Assembly (NCBI RefSeq): GCF_020921035.1
Contig: NC_063158.1
Location: 3,144,001-3,208,000 of the forward strand
Reading direction: 5' to 3'
Origin: Rhodamnia argentea
Taxonomy: Eukaryota > Streptophyta > Magnoliopsida > Myrtales > Myrtaceae
Length of the DNA: 64,000 bases
Shown: piece by piece, positions 13,229 to 25,227 of the stretch
How the letters are laid out: each line of letters opens with the position of its first letter
Position numbering within the stretch: the stretch's first letter is position 1
Made by a program: the position numbers and the translations under genes
The notes under the pieces: generated by a model
What the model saw: the letters and a program-made list of their open reading frames with translations, nothing else
Database searches by the model: none
What the model was told of the DNA's origin: nothing

Positions 13229-13600
13229 ACTCCTCTCGTGTAAACATGCCCGTATATGTTTTTACGCCGTCTTCATTTTTTCCCCTATATTTCTCCTCAT
13301 CTTTTTCTCCTTCCATTTATTTTTATTCCTTGACATGTAGGGTTCTATAATTGAGAGTTTCATGGGCTTTCCTCTCATATTGGATTGCAATAAGTTTTGA
13401 ATAATCGATGTCAAAAAGGTTAAGCGCAGAACAGCTGGGGAATCAGAATATAGATCACTTCTCTAGTATTTCGTCTTTGGAATTGCTTAGTGTGAAAGAG
13501 ATGCAGAAATCTGGAAATACTACTTTTTCTTGGATAGCTACATTCATTCCGCTCTTCCATATGTGATTGATTACTCAAAGAAATTTTGGGTCCCTGAACA

Positions 13601-13602
<2 letters not shown>

Positions 13603-13637
<35 letters not shown>
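13603..13637. repeat. (CTT)n microsatellite
   Basis: About 12 CTT units downstream of the PHT5 stop codon, probably in or just past its 3' UTR. Confidence 0.95.
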
Positions 13638-13638
<1 letters not shown>

Positions 13639-13670
13639 TGTACTTGCTTCTGAAAATTTAGACTTGACCT

Positions 13671-13676
13671 AATAAA
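13671..13676 (+). terminator. Possible PHT5 polyadenylation signal
   Basis: AATAAA lies 443 bases after the PHT5 stop. Plant poly(A) signals are loose, so this is only a candidate. Confidence 0.25.
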
Positions 13677-13699
13677 TTTATCTTCGTTTGCGAAATATG

Positions 13700-16580
13700 T
13701 CTTGAATAGATTTTCCCTCTTCTATAAGAAAAAGTTGCATACTGCCTCTCCTCCTTTTCCTTCCATGTGACTTGAGATGGTAAAAGAGAACACGTTCTAA
13801 CGAATACAACTTTGTTATGTAAATTACGTGATATTGTTGCACTTGAAGAGCCACAAATTGGAGGTACTTCGCTTATTTGCGTGCATCAGTGAGCTAGATA
13901 TGCACTCAATTCTCAATCGACTGGACCTCTTGGAATAAGTTAGTAGCAACGGCTAATTAATACTCCGATTGTATGCCATTTTTATAGATTTCTTCTCGCA
14001 ATATATCGACCATTTTTCCCCCTTCTGCCAAATGGAAGTAACGAATTAGCAGGTCAAAAATTTCATTGACGCAAACAAGTTACATTTATATATTTGACGT
14101 ACACGAATTACTAAAAAATTATTACTGCTTACCTCTCGAATTCAGACTGTAGATTCATGACAAGTCTGTGTAACATTTGACCTTTTTCATTTTATTCCGT
14201 GCGTATGATTCGTGTGTCCGATGATGTGGGATGGGAGAGACAGTGCGATGGTGGCCGCACGGAGGGTTGTTTTCACTATAGCAAGTGAAAGATATATTAC
14301 GAAGTGATACATAAGTATAGACTCTCAGGCAAAAATATCATTAATTACAATGGTCTCTTAGTATGTGCAATTCTTGAATATTAAAGGCACCCAAACAAAT
14401 AACCATGATCAAGTCGACGTCAGTGCAAGCTCTTGACGAATCTCTCCTCTTCCCCGTACCTAGCTCTCGTAATGTGTTGCCAGTTTTTCAATCTAGAAGT
14501 CCGATCCGGGTTTTGTTGTTAAAACCGAACAACCGTTCGGTGCTGACGTGGCTGCCGCGTGGCCACCACGTGTTACACTCGCGGCGCCACGTCAGTTGCT
14601 AAAAAAGTTTTTTTTTTATTTAGAAAGGAGGACTTAAGATTTAAGGAAGGACGAGCTTACACTGGGTAAGGCCTTTTACCTTAACCGGTTTGCTCGCTAC
14701 TTTCTTCCCTCGAAACAAAGACGGGCATCAAATTGACCTGCGAAGAATATGGCAAAGCATATGCCTCCCACAGCCGGATCTTGCAGCCACCTTCCCATGA
14801 GAAGAAAACCAGGCATCTCCCTCAACTTTCAACCTCAGAGAGAGAGATGTCTCCATCATGGTTTGTAGAATCTCAAGAAGGGATTTTGTGTAGAGGAAGC
14901 TTTTGCCAGCGGACAAAAGAGTGAAAGGTCTTCTCTGCATGGAATATAATGTGTAGAAAGCATGGGCACTCCTCACACACATTACAACAGTATATCCTAT
15001 AGCATATGCCTTGTCATCAAGCACCCTCTCCTATCTTCTACCCCGAAAAAAATGGAAAAAAAAAAGAAACCTAGAAATAATAAGAGCTTCTCTAGGCCTA
15101 TATATATATATATGAATCTCTCCAATGGGTCTTTCAAATAATACGTTTTGTTAGGAGTTTTGAAATATATTGGGTTCGTATAATGTCTGTTCACATAGGT
15201 GAGCGAACTCGTTGTAGGGCTTCTCTCCTTTGGCAGGCAATCCATGGAAACAAAACTAATCGGAAGAACGATCAAGAATGACCCGCCAAAGGAGAGTTGC
15301 CCTCCAACTACTTCAGCTCTATCATTGCCGAAGAAATGCTTGCATTTTCATAAGTAAGCTAAGGTACGATATGAGTGTTGACCTGTTAAGGTTGTGCTAC
15401 TATTTATTTGCTTACTTTTTGCGTTATCTGTTTTCGGAATTCCTTATTAAGGTTGTGATTCTGTTGCGAGCCATTGGCATCTTATGTTCATTTTATCAGA
15501 TTGGATAGTTGTAGTAGAATTACTGCTCGAGGAATCCTGATGATCGATTGCATTTTACCTTGATGTCGAACCACTTATTAATTCCATTGATCTTGATTTT
15601 TGCAGCAATTCAGAGCTTAGGGTTCAAAACTCATAATTCACACTATTGGAGAGGAGATAGTTTTGACGCCGTAGGAAGGCAAGAACCACGATTGAGATGA
15701 ACTTAGAGCGATTGATTATCCCGTTAGCTTTCGCAGTTACAAGGAGTAATTATCATATAACTTCATAGCCGAGACTCTGATGGCTTTTTGGCAGCAAAAA
15801 CTGAGCGTGCATACAAGTTGATGTTTTGAATTTATTTGGAGGAATCAGAATAAAAAGACCGATAGTAGTTTAACCCAAGACCCCATCCATTGCTTCTAAT
15901 TCACCATTATTAGGAGTCTAGTTATATAGTAGCCCTAATATTATTGTAATTTCTTTCTGTTTGCTCATCGTTGTGTACGACGTACGACAATACCGTCCTC
16001 ATTCGACGATTAATGAGCGCAAAAGTAAAAAGAAATGGAAGAAGCTCTAGGGTTTTCTTTCCTTGTGCGCAGAATGAGACTCGATGCACATTCGAACTGA
16101 CTAACTGGATCATACATTTACTCGTTCTTTCTCTAATTTGATCCGTCTTTCATCAGAGCTGACGATGAAGTTCCTTTTAACCCGATTCCGGTGGCCCATT
16201 ACTAGTTGCTTATTTGCTCAGAAAGATGAGCACTGAAGCAGTTTCTGCTTAACGATATCTGCACAATCTATCATTTTATGCACGACTAGGATGTCTAGAT
16301 TATACGCTCGCTTGCGGTGTGTGTTCAACCCTGAGACCCGTACTAGTTGTTCCAATGCTCATTTGTGTCGACGGGCGCGTATGATCTCGATCAATGGCCC
16401 GTTTTATTTTCATTTTCGCTTCTTCCTTGTCTAGTGCCCGGCATAGTGTGGATAAGAGAGGGAGGAAAGCTCGCCATTTGATGGGGGTATGGTGTAACCT
16501 CTCGAGTTTTCACGTGTCGAACCGAGCTCAGAGAAGTCGGTATTGTATTTGTCGGTATTTTTTTTTATTTAATTCGATCT
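13700..16580. other. No recognisable gene; G-box inverted repeat near 14.55 kb
   Basis: Intergenic DNA after PHT5. The longest open frame (14728-15024, minus, 98 aa) is not recognised and lacks supporting signals. A compact inverted repeat with ACGT cores at 14543-14595 is listed separately. There is a short TA-rich run at 15100-15112. Confidence 0.5.
14543..14595. promoter_or_regulatory. Inverted repeat with three ACGT-core motifs
   Basis: CTGACGTGGC (14543-14552) and its exact reverse complement GCCACGTCAG (14586-14595) flank a G-box CACGTG (14567-14572). Such cores are bound by plant bZIP and bHLH factors. No gene start is evident beside it, so its role is unknown. Confidence 0.5.
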
Positions 16581-16582
16581 TA

Positions 16583-16793
16583 ATGTAAATTAAATGAACC
16601 ATAACTGTGTAATCCTATTCCTAATAAATTGACCCCCAAATAGCATATCCAAATTATAAGAAAGCCTATAGAAGCCACAATTGCGCAATTGAAACTTTCC
16701 CAATTTTTATTTGTTCGAGTATGTAAATAAATCGCAAATAGGGTCCAAGTAATAAATGCCCAAGTTTTCTTTGGGTCCCAATTCCAATCCCCT
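16583..16793 (-). pseudogene. ccsA: Nuclear copy of the 3' end of plastid ccsA (NUPT)
   Basis: Read on the minus strand, about 65 residues match the C-terminal end of the plastid cytochrome c biogenesis protein CcsA. They include the [13 protein letters not shown] part of its haem-handling WWD motif, and then GFLIIWICY...[15 protein letters not shown]. Similarity starts abruptly near 16793, inside the motif (upstream 'RGD' replaces the normal residues), and ends near 16583 at the gene's natural end. The N-terminal four fifths of ccsA is absent. The frame is still open, with a Glu-to-Lys change (DPKET to DPKKT). It lies in intergenic nuclear DNA with no other plastid sequence beside it, so it is a non-functional transferred fragment. 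Confidence 0.9.
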
Positions 16794-16799
16794 CTCGGC

Positions 16800-18235
16800 T
16801 CAATGAGCTGCTCGAACTGCATGGTCTTTAGAATCGCCATCGTGCCAATCACAACACTTTGCAACTCTCGTCGAGCCCACGAGCATAGAACCAACGCGAT
16901 TTCCGCGTGCATTCGTGTTATATGCGAACTGTATCTCAGAAGAATTAGCCACAAAATATTGCCAGACAAACAAGACTCTTAGGAAGCAATCCAACTGATC
17001 AGCCAAAAGGAAAAAAAACGGAAGAAAAGGAAGATGAAGCAGGGAAACATGACCGTGGCCGGCCATGATCGGCCCATGTCGAACAAGCCCGCCCAGAAGC
17101 CAACCAAGAAAAGAACGAAAGAGATTTCTGGCAACATGCAGAACCGGAACGCTGGATCCAAAAGAGACCGGTCCAAGTCCACAGCTCTGCAATCGGAATC
17201 ATCTCCTCCAACGATCTCACGTGTGTCCGAGACGTCGGACCGGTACACGTGCGGCTAAAAACACTACTTACGGGAAAAAAAACAAACGAACAAACACGTA
17301 GCTATCTACAATGAACAAAAGGTAAAACCGGCTCGTAGCTGCGCCACGGTTTAACATGCGAGATTGAAGACGTTCATAAGGCACGATGAGGCGGTCATCA
17401 ACCAATGTACCCTTTTACTATCTGACAATTATGTCAAATTGTCGATCATTCGACATGTAAAATAATAATAATAATAATAATAATAATTGCGCCATGACGA
17501 AGGTGATATCACGACTTCTTTTCCGTTTCGATAATCTAAAAGCACCGGCATAAAGACTCAATCATTCAAAGGCTTGTGAAATACCTTACAGGCCACAGGT
17601 ATCGATTCGGTCCAATCAATCAGGCAGGTATAGGTAGCCCCGATCGAGAGAAAATTAACAATCGGTTTGTGAGGTTCGAGCAAATGGGTTCGGTTTTTTA
17701 ATCCACCGCACTAATCTTGGAGGGCCGACAACGTGGTTCTTAACATTTTTCTAATTTCGTTGAGATTAAAATGGCGAAATCATATAGTTTTACGTCACGT
17801 CACATCAAACATCGCTAACCATATAATTCATGATGCTTAATTCATTATCAGAAGAAGAAGAAAAGACGCGCGGCACACTTTTCACGCAAATCATGTACGA
17901 TCCGACCCGGCCTTTAAGCAAGAGTAGTTGGGATGAAAGGCCCTCGTGCATGCGTACACGTTCGGTGTAAATCGAGCCGAACGGAGCATCGTTTAAAAAC
18001 TCTCCGTCCCTCCCGCCACGTGGCAAGGTTCTTATTGGAGACTATATAAGTTTGGCGGATCTTTTGACAAAAGCACGTGCGCTTTGCAATTACTTTGGTT
18101 GAAATATTATTCATGATCGAATTCACAACAGGTCTCGAGTGATTTTTATATTCATGCGGTCTCCTTCTACTTGATAGTTTTATTATATAGCTTGCATGCG
18201 AGAGGAGTGTTAAAATATTATCACACATCGCATGA
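16800..18235. other. No recognisable gene
   Basis: Intergenic DNA beside the ccsA fragment. Overlapping open frames at 16979-17301 on both strands are compositional. An ATA/TAA microsatellite lies at 17461-17487. Confidence 0.5.
17461..17487. repeat. (TAA)n microsatellite
   Basis: Nine AAT/TAA units in intergenic DNA. Confidence 0.95.
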
Positions 18236-18239
18236 AAAC

Positions 18240-18490
18240 GGGTTTAATCTCTCTCAATTCCCTAAAGAATTCTCAACTTTAGGCCCAATCTCAAATCTAC
18301 CTCGAATTTTTTTTATCTCGGGTAAAATCCCCAGCTGTAGTTCCAGTCCTAAATCTACCCCGAACTTTTTTTCTCAAAAAAAAAAGAAAATCCAAACTTT
18401 GGGTACAGTCCCAAATATTCCCCGAATTTTATTTTGTCTTAAAAAAACCCATAAATTTTTAATGTATTTTCAAATCTACCCAGTGGTCCA
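18240..18490. repeat. Tandem array of about 60-bp units
   Basis: The block 'AATCTACC(C/T)CGAA(T/C)TTTTTT' recurs at about 18302, 18361 and 18423, with a fourth partial unit ending in 'CAAATCTACCC' near 18480. Spacing is 59-62 bp. Between the blocks, 'AACTTT(A/G)GG..CA(G/A)TCC' is also repeated. Confidence 0.7.
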
Positions 18491-19194
18491 ATCCCAACTT
18501 GACTTGGCATTTTGACATCGATTAAAAAAAAATCCACATTAGCAAAGTAATGGGCGATAAGTACGGACCGACGTGGCATTTCAATATGGACATTGAATCC
18601 ACCTCAATAAAGAAATTCTCAAAAATGAAATTGTTCTAGGATTTGAAAATTTGGGACAAATAATGGTGATTTTTGGTCAAAGGGCTAATGGAGCAAATTT
18701 TAGATTAGAGCAAACACTGGTGATTTCAATGTGGACATTGAATGCACCATTTCGATTGGTCACATGCTGCCAACGTCATCAACCAATTTCATTATGGTGT
18801 CGACTCTTCTACATAGTTGCCCAAAGAGATTTTTTTTTTTTGGCCAAAAGAGATTTAGGTGGTTGGAATCGTGTGCACCTTTTCTACCTACCACCGGCTT
18901 GCCCTGGTTGGGGGTGAAAGGAGGAAAAAACAAAGAGAGAAAAGAAAAAGAGAAAGAACATAAAAAATTATAAAAAAAAAGTCATAAAAAAATTCAAAAA
19001 AATATTAAAATATTGGGTCGTCCGTTGGCCGGCGTCCACATTAGCCTCGACCGGCTAAAATTCGCCGGATAGATTGAAATGACACAACCGTAAAAGGTTT
19101 AGGATTGGATTGACAAAAAAAAAAAGGATTTAGGACTGAATCGGCACAATTGCAACCGATTTATGACTTTTTTGGTAATTTTTCCCCAGGTTTC

Positions 19195-19335
19195 GTTAAC
19201 TTGAATAAATGGAAGGACATCATTGAGCATTATCACATAATTTAAGGATCAAATTGAACATTTACCGATAGTTCGGGTATCACAATGAACAAATTAAAAA
19301 TTTAAGAATCACATTACGGATTAGACCAAAATTAT
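19195..19335. repeat. Half copy of foldback family A
   Basis: The stretch 'AATTTAAGGATCAAATTGAA', then 'ACATTACGGATTAGACCAAAA', resembles one arm of the family A elements at 3135-3445 and 51195-51580. No opposing arm was found. Confidence 0.4.
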
Positions 19336-19480
19336 AAAACTATTTATATTATTTTTCCTATAAACCCTAGTGGTGATGGTGTTTTGGGGTAGTTTGTTGA
19401 AGGGAGGCGTTTAGTTGGTGTGCTTTAAAGGCTAGATGCAACTCGCGAATAGCATCATGGCCAAAACTCTAATTTCTCTT

Positions 19481-19482
<2 letters not shown>

Positions 19483-19518
<36 letters not shown>
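19483..19518. repeat. (AT)n microsatellite
   Basis: Eighteen AT units in intergenic DNA. Confidence 0.95.
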
Positions 19519-19522
<4 letters not shown>

Positions 19523-20474
19523 ACGCAAAGGAAGAATATATTATAGCTGAAATCTTGAAATTGGTTCTCAACTGTTTTTTCAATTTCATTTTAATCTCCG
19601 AGCTTAGTGTGACCTTTTCCGCCAATCGCAGCCGGCCTCGTGTACCTTTTTTTTTTTTTTTTTTCGTGCTGATGCAAACCAGTATAAGTCCCAACAAAAT
19701 GATAAGCTGCTTTCATAAGATTTCGATGTGAATCAAACTTTTTTTTATTTTGGGTCAAAGATGTGAGCCAAACTTACACCCCGATATACACGAAACAAAA
19801 ATCCCTTTTTCTTTTTTTGTTTTTTGTAACCTTCGCACAAAGTAATTAACGTTAATTACCGACCTAGTCCGCCGCCTCCATACAAGGTCAAAGTCGCCGG
19901 CTCTAAGTAGCGTATGGAGTTCGTATTGAACCCCCCCACCCAAATTTCCTTTTTCTGCTCCGATTAAAGAAGTCATTTTCGTGGCCGTTCAACTTTGGTA
20001 TGCCTTTCGATTATCAAAATTCGATGGTTGACTAAGTTCTGTGACAAAATCCATTGTCGAGTGAGCCGGACAGTGTTGACTTTTTGGTCGTTAAAGACCC
20101 ATTTTTTTTTTTTTTTAAGTTTTAATACTATCGGTGCGAGTTTGACCCTTTTGTAGCTTTGCGGGTGGTGGAAGGAGAGGTTTGGGGATTTTTTGGAGAG
20201 AGCATAATCGATATTCCGAATTGATTGCATCGACCATGTTCTCTTCCTCGTCCTTTTTCCGATAATTAAGAAGCTTTTTTTTTTGTCGTGCGAATGGGGG
20301 TCGGCTTCGAGGATTCGCAACTTCAAATTGATGTCCAAACCGAATCTCACGTTCATTTGATTCTAATGTCCGTCTTTGTATTACCAGATATGCATTAGTT
20401 GCTTTGCGGAATAAGAATCAGAAAAAGTCATAAACTTATTTGCATTTGTACCAATCCAGTTATAAATCTTTTAA

Positions 20475-20785
20475 TTCTAAACCTTTTCGTATTTTGCCAT
20501 CGATGGGCTCCCCTTGCCGGATCTGGCGAGGCCGACCCTTGCCTAGGCCGGTGCGAGGATCATCACGCCACCAGACACAAGGGCAAGGGTGAACCTCATC
20601 GGCATGGCTTGTGGCCGGTGGCAAAAAGAAAAGGAAAAGGACAAGAAAAATGAAAAAAATAAAATAAAAAATATCTACGTTAGTGCCGGTCGTGCCATGT
20701 AAGAAAATCGGCATTCACATTAGTAATTTTCTATCTAAATTAGTAGGATGGACTTAATTGGTAAAACGTGAAAATGTTTAGAACT
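20475..20785. repeat. Dispersed element family C, copy 1
   Basis: A GC-rich core ('CTTGCCGGATCTGGCGAGG' and so on) is followed by an A-rich tract. The element ends 'GGACTTAATTGGTAAAACGTGAAAA'. The same core type and the same end are seen at 41855-42310 and 58385-58975. The left terminal repeat looks eroded here. Confidence 0.55.
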
Positions 20786-21167
20786 TTATTTATACTTTTT
20801 CTGTTGCTTTGCTCGCTATTCGATTGCGCGAGGTGTTTGTTCCATGAATGGATCCTTCAAAAATGTTACACGCATCGGTTGTGGGTTTGATGATCAAGTT
20901 TTGTTTCTTCTTCTTCTTTTGTTTTGTTTTTTTTTTTTTTGGACTGATGTGATAATATGCCTGGAAACTCGTATTGAGCCATCGTACCGAAAGACGAAAA
21001 ATGCTCGGGGAAAAAGATTAGAAATTTTGACAAATGATAATTAAAAAAAGCGAGATATAAAAAAAAATTATGACCCATAAGGTTAAGCTAGTACATTGAT
21101 TTTGATACTATTAATCCTTATTACTTCGCCAATATGAAAAATGCAACTAATCAAATTTTCTCTAGAT

Positions 21168-21192
21168 TTATTATTATTATTATTATTATTAT
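21168..21192. repeat. (TTA)n microsatellite
   Basis: About eight TTA units, immediately left of the foldback element at 21215. Confidence 0.9.
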
Positions 21193-21214
21193 CATTTGGG
21201 GGGGGGATTTATTT

Positions 21215-21613
21215 AGGGATAATACCACGAAAAGTCTCAAACTGGTACATATGTGACAGTTTTACCCCAAACTATTTTTTTAATCATGGAAAACTCCAAA
21301 CCGGTACATATGTGATAAATTTACCCTAAGCTAATTATTTTTACCATGAAAAATCCTAAATTGATATACATGTGACAAATATGGGGTAAAAACCCTAAAC
21401 CGATACATCTATTAACTGTCATATGTCATCCAACTCAACAATTTAAAGGTTAGATTTAACGAAAACTAACGGAGGGTAAATTTGTCACAAGTATACCGGT
21501 TTGTGATAAATTTGTCACAAGTGTATCAGTTTATGATTTTTCGTGGTAAAAAAAAAATTTAGGGTAAATTTGTCACATTTGTATCGGTTTGGAATTTTTC
21601 GTGGCAATAACCC
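21215..21613. repeat. Foldback element, family B, copy 1
   Basis: The left end 'GGGATAATACCACGAAAAG' is the imperfect reverse complement of the right end 'GAATTTTTCGTGGCAATAAC'. Each arm carries two or three monomers of about 60-65 bp of the form 'GTGACAAATTTACCC...TTTTTACCATGAAAAATCC..AAACCGGTACATA'. A unique centre of about 90 bp (21380-21470) separates the arms. No coding capacity. Confidence 0.8.
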
Positions 21614-22237
21614 ATTTATTTATGCCTCTGAATTTGATAGTGACAAAGGAATCCATTTTTTCCACCCCAATGCACGTCAAAATCAAACGATGCCTTGTCA
21701 ATTTGAGGTTTCTTTCGACATCTTACCTAACTACGAGCGTTCTTTTGAGCTCAATTTGTATTTATCAGGTTGTTTCTGGCGGTTAGCTGCCAACTAATTT
21801 AAGAAATAAAGGCGAAACATACATACGGACATATAAATTTTGTACAAATGTCATTAAAATTTGTCAATGGAGGTAGGGTAATATGTTCCTCGCCCCTTGT
21901 CATGTTGATTATCTCAACCATAATTGTACGACGTGTCAAGTATCACATAATAGCGCGCGTTATCCACACGAGCCTAAATAGCGGCACTTCTCCCCTATTA
22001 TTACAATGTTTTGTTTCGAATTTTTTCATTATCGTCTTGTGTTGTCTTATTCAATGTAATTATCCTTGTATCTTGGATGTCACGTATAATTTGCCGTTGA
22101 GGTACTCGAAAGTATTGCCGTACCTCCATATGTATAGTAGACTCTCACGTACGAAAAAGTCAAAAAATAAATAAGAAATCGTGGGCAACCCTACAATTGA
22201 TCGAAACACTTACATCGAAGCATGATTCAATATATTA

Positions 22238-22880
22238 CGGGGTTAATACTATCGAAAACCCTATATCGGTACATTAGTATTATATTTACCCCCTTGTGAA
22301 ACCGTGTTCGTGTTGCACCGAATTTCTTCCTCGAGATATCCATCAAACAGTTAAACAGGTAAAGATTAATACCACGGAAAACCTTAATCGGTACACATGC
22401 GATAAATTTATCCAAAACTATTTTTTTTACCATAAAAAATCTTTAACCGGTACACTCGTGACAAATTTATCATTAATCGGTACAATTATGATAAATTTGT
22501 CTTCCGTTAATTTTTGTTAAATTTAGCCATCAAATTACCGAGTTAGATGGCACATGACAGTTCATGGGTACACCACTTTAGAATTTTTACACTATGTTTG
22601 TCACAAATGTATCAATTTGAGATTTTTCGTGGTATTAACCCAATTTAACGAAGGGTAAATTTGTCACATGTATATCAGTTTGAGATTTTTAGTAGTAAAA
22701 AAAATAAGTTTGGGATAAATTTGTCACAAGTATACCAGTTTATGATTTTTTATGGTAAAAAAAAATTAGAGGTAAATTTGTCGCAGATATACTAGTTTAG
22801 GATTTTTCACGATAAAAAAAAAGTTTGGGATAAATTTGTCACGGGCGTACGGGTTTGGGGTTTTTCGTGATATCAACCCA
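22238..22880. repeat. Foldback element, family B, copy 2 (longer, nested)
   Basis: It starts 'GGGGTTAATACTATCGAAAAC' and ends 'GGGGTTTTTCGTGATATCAA', an inverted pair. A second inner end ('GATTAATACCACGGAAAACC' near 22366) suggests one element inserted into another, or an arm expansion. The right arm holds at least four monomers of 60-65 bp (22620-22870) with the consensus 'GGGATAAATTTGTCACAAGT..AC.GGTTT.GGATTTTT.GTGGTAAAAAAAA'. Confidence 0.8.
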
Positions 22881-23695
22881 ACAGATAATTTACCATCGAA
22901 TCGATACCATTTGTTGAGAGCGCACAATAAAAATCCAAGCCCATCAACAGATTTGATCAAATCCATCTTTACTTAAAATTTTAAATCAATAAGATATGGA
23001 TCAATTAGTATGTATTAATAGATTCACATCATATCAATTCTTCGATCGCGAGATTTTTTTAACGCACACATTTTCAACCGGACGATGCGAATAAAGATGC
23101 GCATGCAATGGTCTTTCAGTCAAGTATTACTTGCGATACTCTCATAGTCTCTGTTTTTCTTCTTTAATCATAAGAAGAAAATAATTAATGCAAATTTCTC
23201 CACGCGCTCCCAAACTCGATGAAATGAGCAGCGCACGCACAACTAACGAGGCCCAAAAAAAAGCAATATAATAAAATAAAATAAAAGAACACTTGAGTAG
23301 ACTTTGTCTGACTTTTAGAGCAGTGGGAGACTTTCCCCACGTGGGAAACAATAGCTCGGTTCCCCTTCACCAACCCCGCCGGGGGAGGCTTGACTCGACT
23401 TGCGTCGCGGGTGCATTATGTTGACCGATCCCGTCCCTCGGACACGGACGGCTCAGATCCGCCAAACCGTAGGGCGTGGGGCCCCCCCGACACCAGGACT
23501 AATTTAGCGAGGCCCAATTAATGATGCAGTCAAATTTGGTTGTCCGGATGGAGGGACCATAATGTAATGCGAGCGAAAACCAACATCTACGGCTATCTAA
23601 TGCCAAGTGCCATGGGATGAGATATTTTTTCCTTCCCCTATTCTTGGGTCGGCAGCCAATTTCACGACTAACGATGTCATTCCATTTTCGATCCC

Positions 23696-23970
23696 GATTG
23701 ACGACATGTCAGTTTGCGTTCGAGAATCGAAATTAATTTGATGACTTGTCTCGGTCACGTTTGCCGCGCTCTCATTTTTACAGTGCGGCCTATGCCCTCA
23801 TAGACATGCTCGAGGAGCCGGTCACATGACCCTCGATTGACGACGTGTCAGGTTGCGTTCGAGAATCGAAATTAATTTGATGACTTGTCTCGGTCGTGTC
23901 CGCCGCACGCCCATTCTCACGGTGCAGCCTATGCCCTTATAGACATGCTCGAGGAGCCGGTCACGCGACG
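23696..23970. repeat. 139-bp tandem duplication
   Basis: Two units with an exact 139-bp period (starts 23696 and 23835). Long stretches such as GCGTTCGAGAATCGAAATTA and 'AGACATGCTCGAGGAGCCGG' are identical in both. Differences are mostly C/T and G/A changes, consistent with decay of methylated cytosines. No coding frame is evident. Confidence 0.9.
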
Positions 23971-25220
23971 CTTGTGAAACTCGCGCATAAACAACCGGTA
24001 TCGTCAGCGAGGCTTTCCTAAGTTGGATTTGACGGCATGTTTCGGTCGTCTGTCGAGGTGCTCTTCAAGTGCTCATCTCAATTTAGGCATTTAAGAAATG
24101 TGAGATGGGTGGATGTTCTTTTAGTAAAATTTGTTGTGACCTTACTATCCTTGAATTGAGCCGATTGCTTGACGTAATGTGTTAAAAGAAAAGAAAATTG
24201 ACTAGTTCGCGATCTCTACATACATCTCGAGTTATCGCCATTACAATAGTTTCTACGATAGAGCAATGATGTAACATGGCACCAAGTTTCCTCATGTCGC
24301 CTTTGACGCAAAATTATATAGGAAAATACTTGCAAAGACTCAGGCGATCCTGTCAAATATTAATGGTTGTGATTCATTCGATTGTCTTGGCCGTTTGACT
24401 TATCCCATGAATCTGCCGAGTCGCGCGATAATTATATCCAAAAACGCACTTCATTGACAAAAGAGTGCATCTCTCGGGTTCATAATCAGAGGGCAATGGG
24501 TTTTTTTAAAACATAAAAAGATCAAAATCAAGCAGCGACCGAAGAGGTTAAAAAAAAAAAAAAATTTGCTCATCCACGTCAGCAGATCGCGCTGGTGGGG
24601 CCCGTGGGAAAAAAGAGCGTTGGCTTCGCTGTCCGAGCAACAGTGGATTCCTCACTTTTGAGAATGACCCGGACCGTCGTCTGTAGATCTGACAGATTCT
24701 TGTTCCTGGTTTTTCCTCCTCCTTTTTATTTTCGATGCCGCTCTTAAATTTTGCAGGAGTTCAGATGAGCCGTGGCCTCATGGCCCAACCACAATCACAA
24801 CCAAAAACAAATTAATTCCAACTGAAGACGGTCCGGTGAAATCCTAAATACCTTTCAAAAGACAACCATAAAGACGGGTACTTGATCCCATATTTTTTTC
24901 CGAGAACGTTTAATAACTACAAAAATTTTCAAATCAATATATCTATAATAAATTTACTCAAATTAATTTTTTTTGAACACTAAAAATACGGAACCGATAC
25001 GCCCGTAACAAATTTATATTCACGCAATTGGAGACTTGCGACTCGAATAAGAAGCGCGAGATAATGAATTTGTAGTTATACACGTCCTCAATATTTGGGT
25101 ATTTCAATTTAGTATTCTCGCAAGTCACCGGGTTAAAAATCGCATTAAGCCGTCCAAACATGTTAAAGTCAATCAATTTGTTGCGCAACAACTACTTTTT
25201 TTTTTTGGGAATTTTATATT
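23971..25220. other. No recognisable gene
   Basis: Intergenic. A partial family B monomer (near 24940-25015, 'ACCGATACGCCCGTAACAAA') is present. A GTGGGGCC motif lies at 24595-24602. Open frames are short and AT-driven. Confidence 0.5.
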
Positions 25221-25227
25221 GCAATTT

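Noticed and set aside
14728-15024. 98-codon minus-strand open frame
   Set aside because: Not recognised, no promoter or splice context, and it overlaps low-complexity GA sequence. A protein search would decide.
16800-17248. Minus-strand open frames next to the ccsA fragment as further plastid sequence
   Set aside because: The residues do not resemble the rest of CcsA or the neighbouring plastid genes I know.
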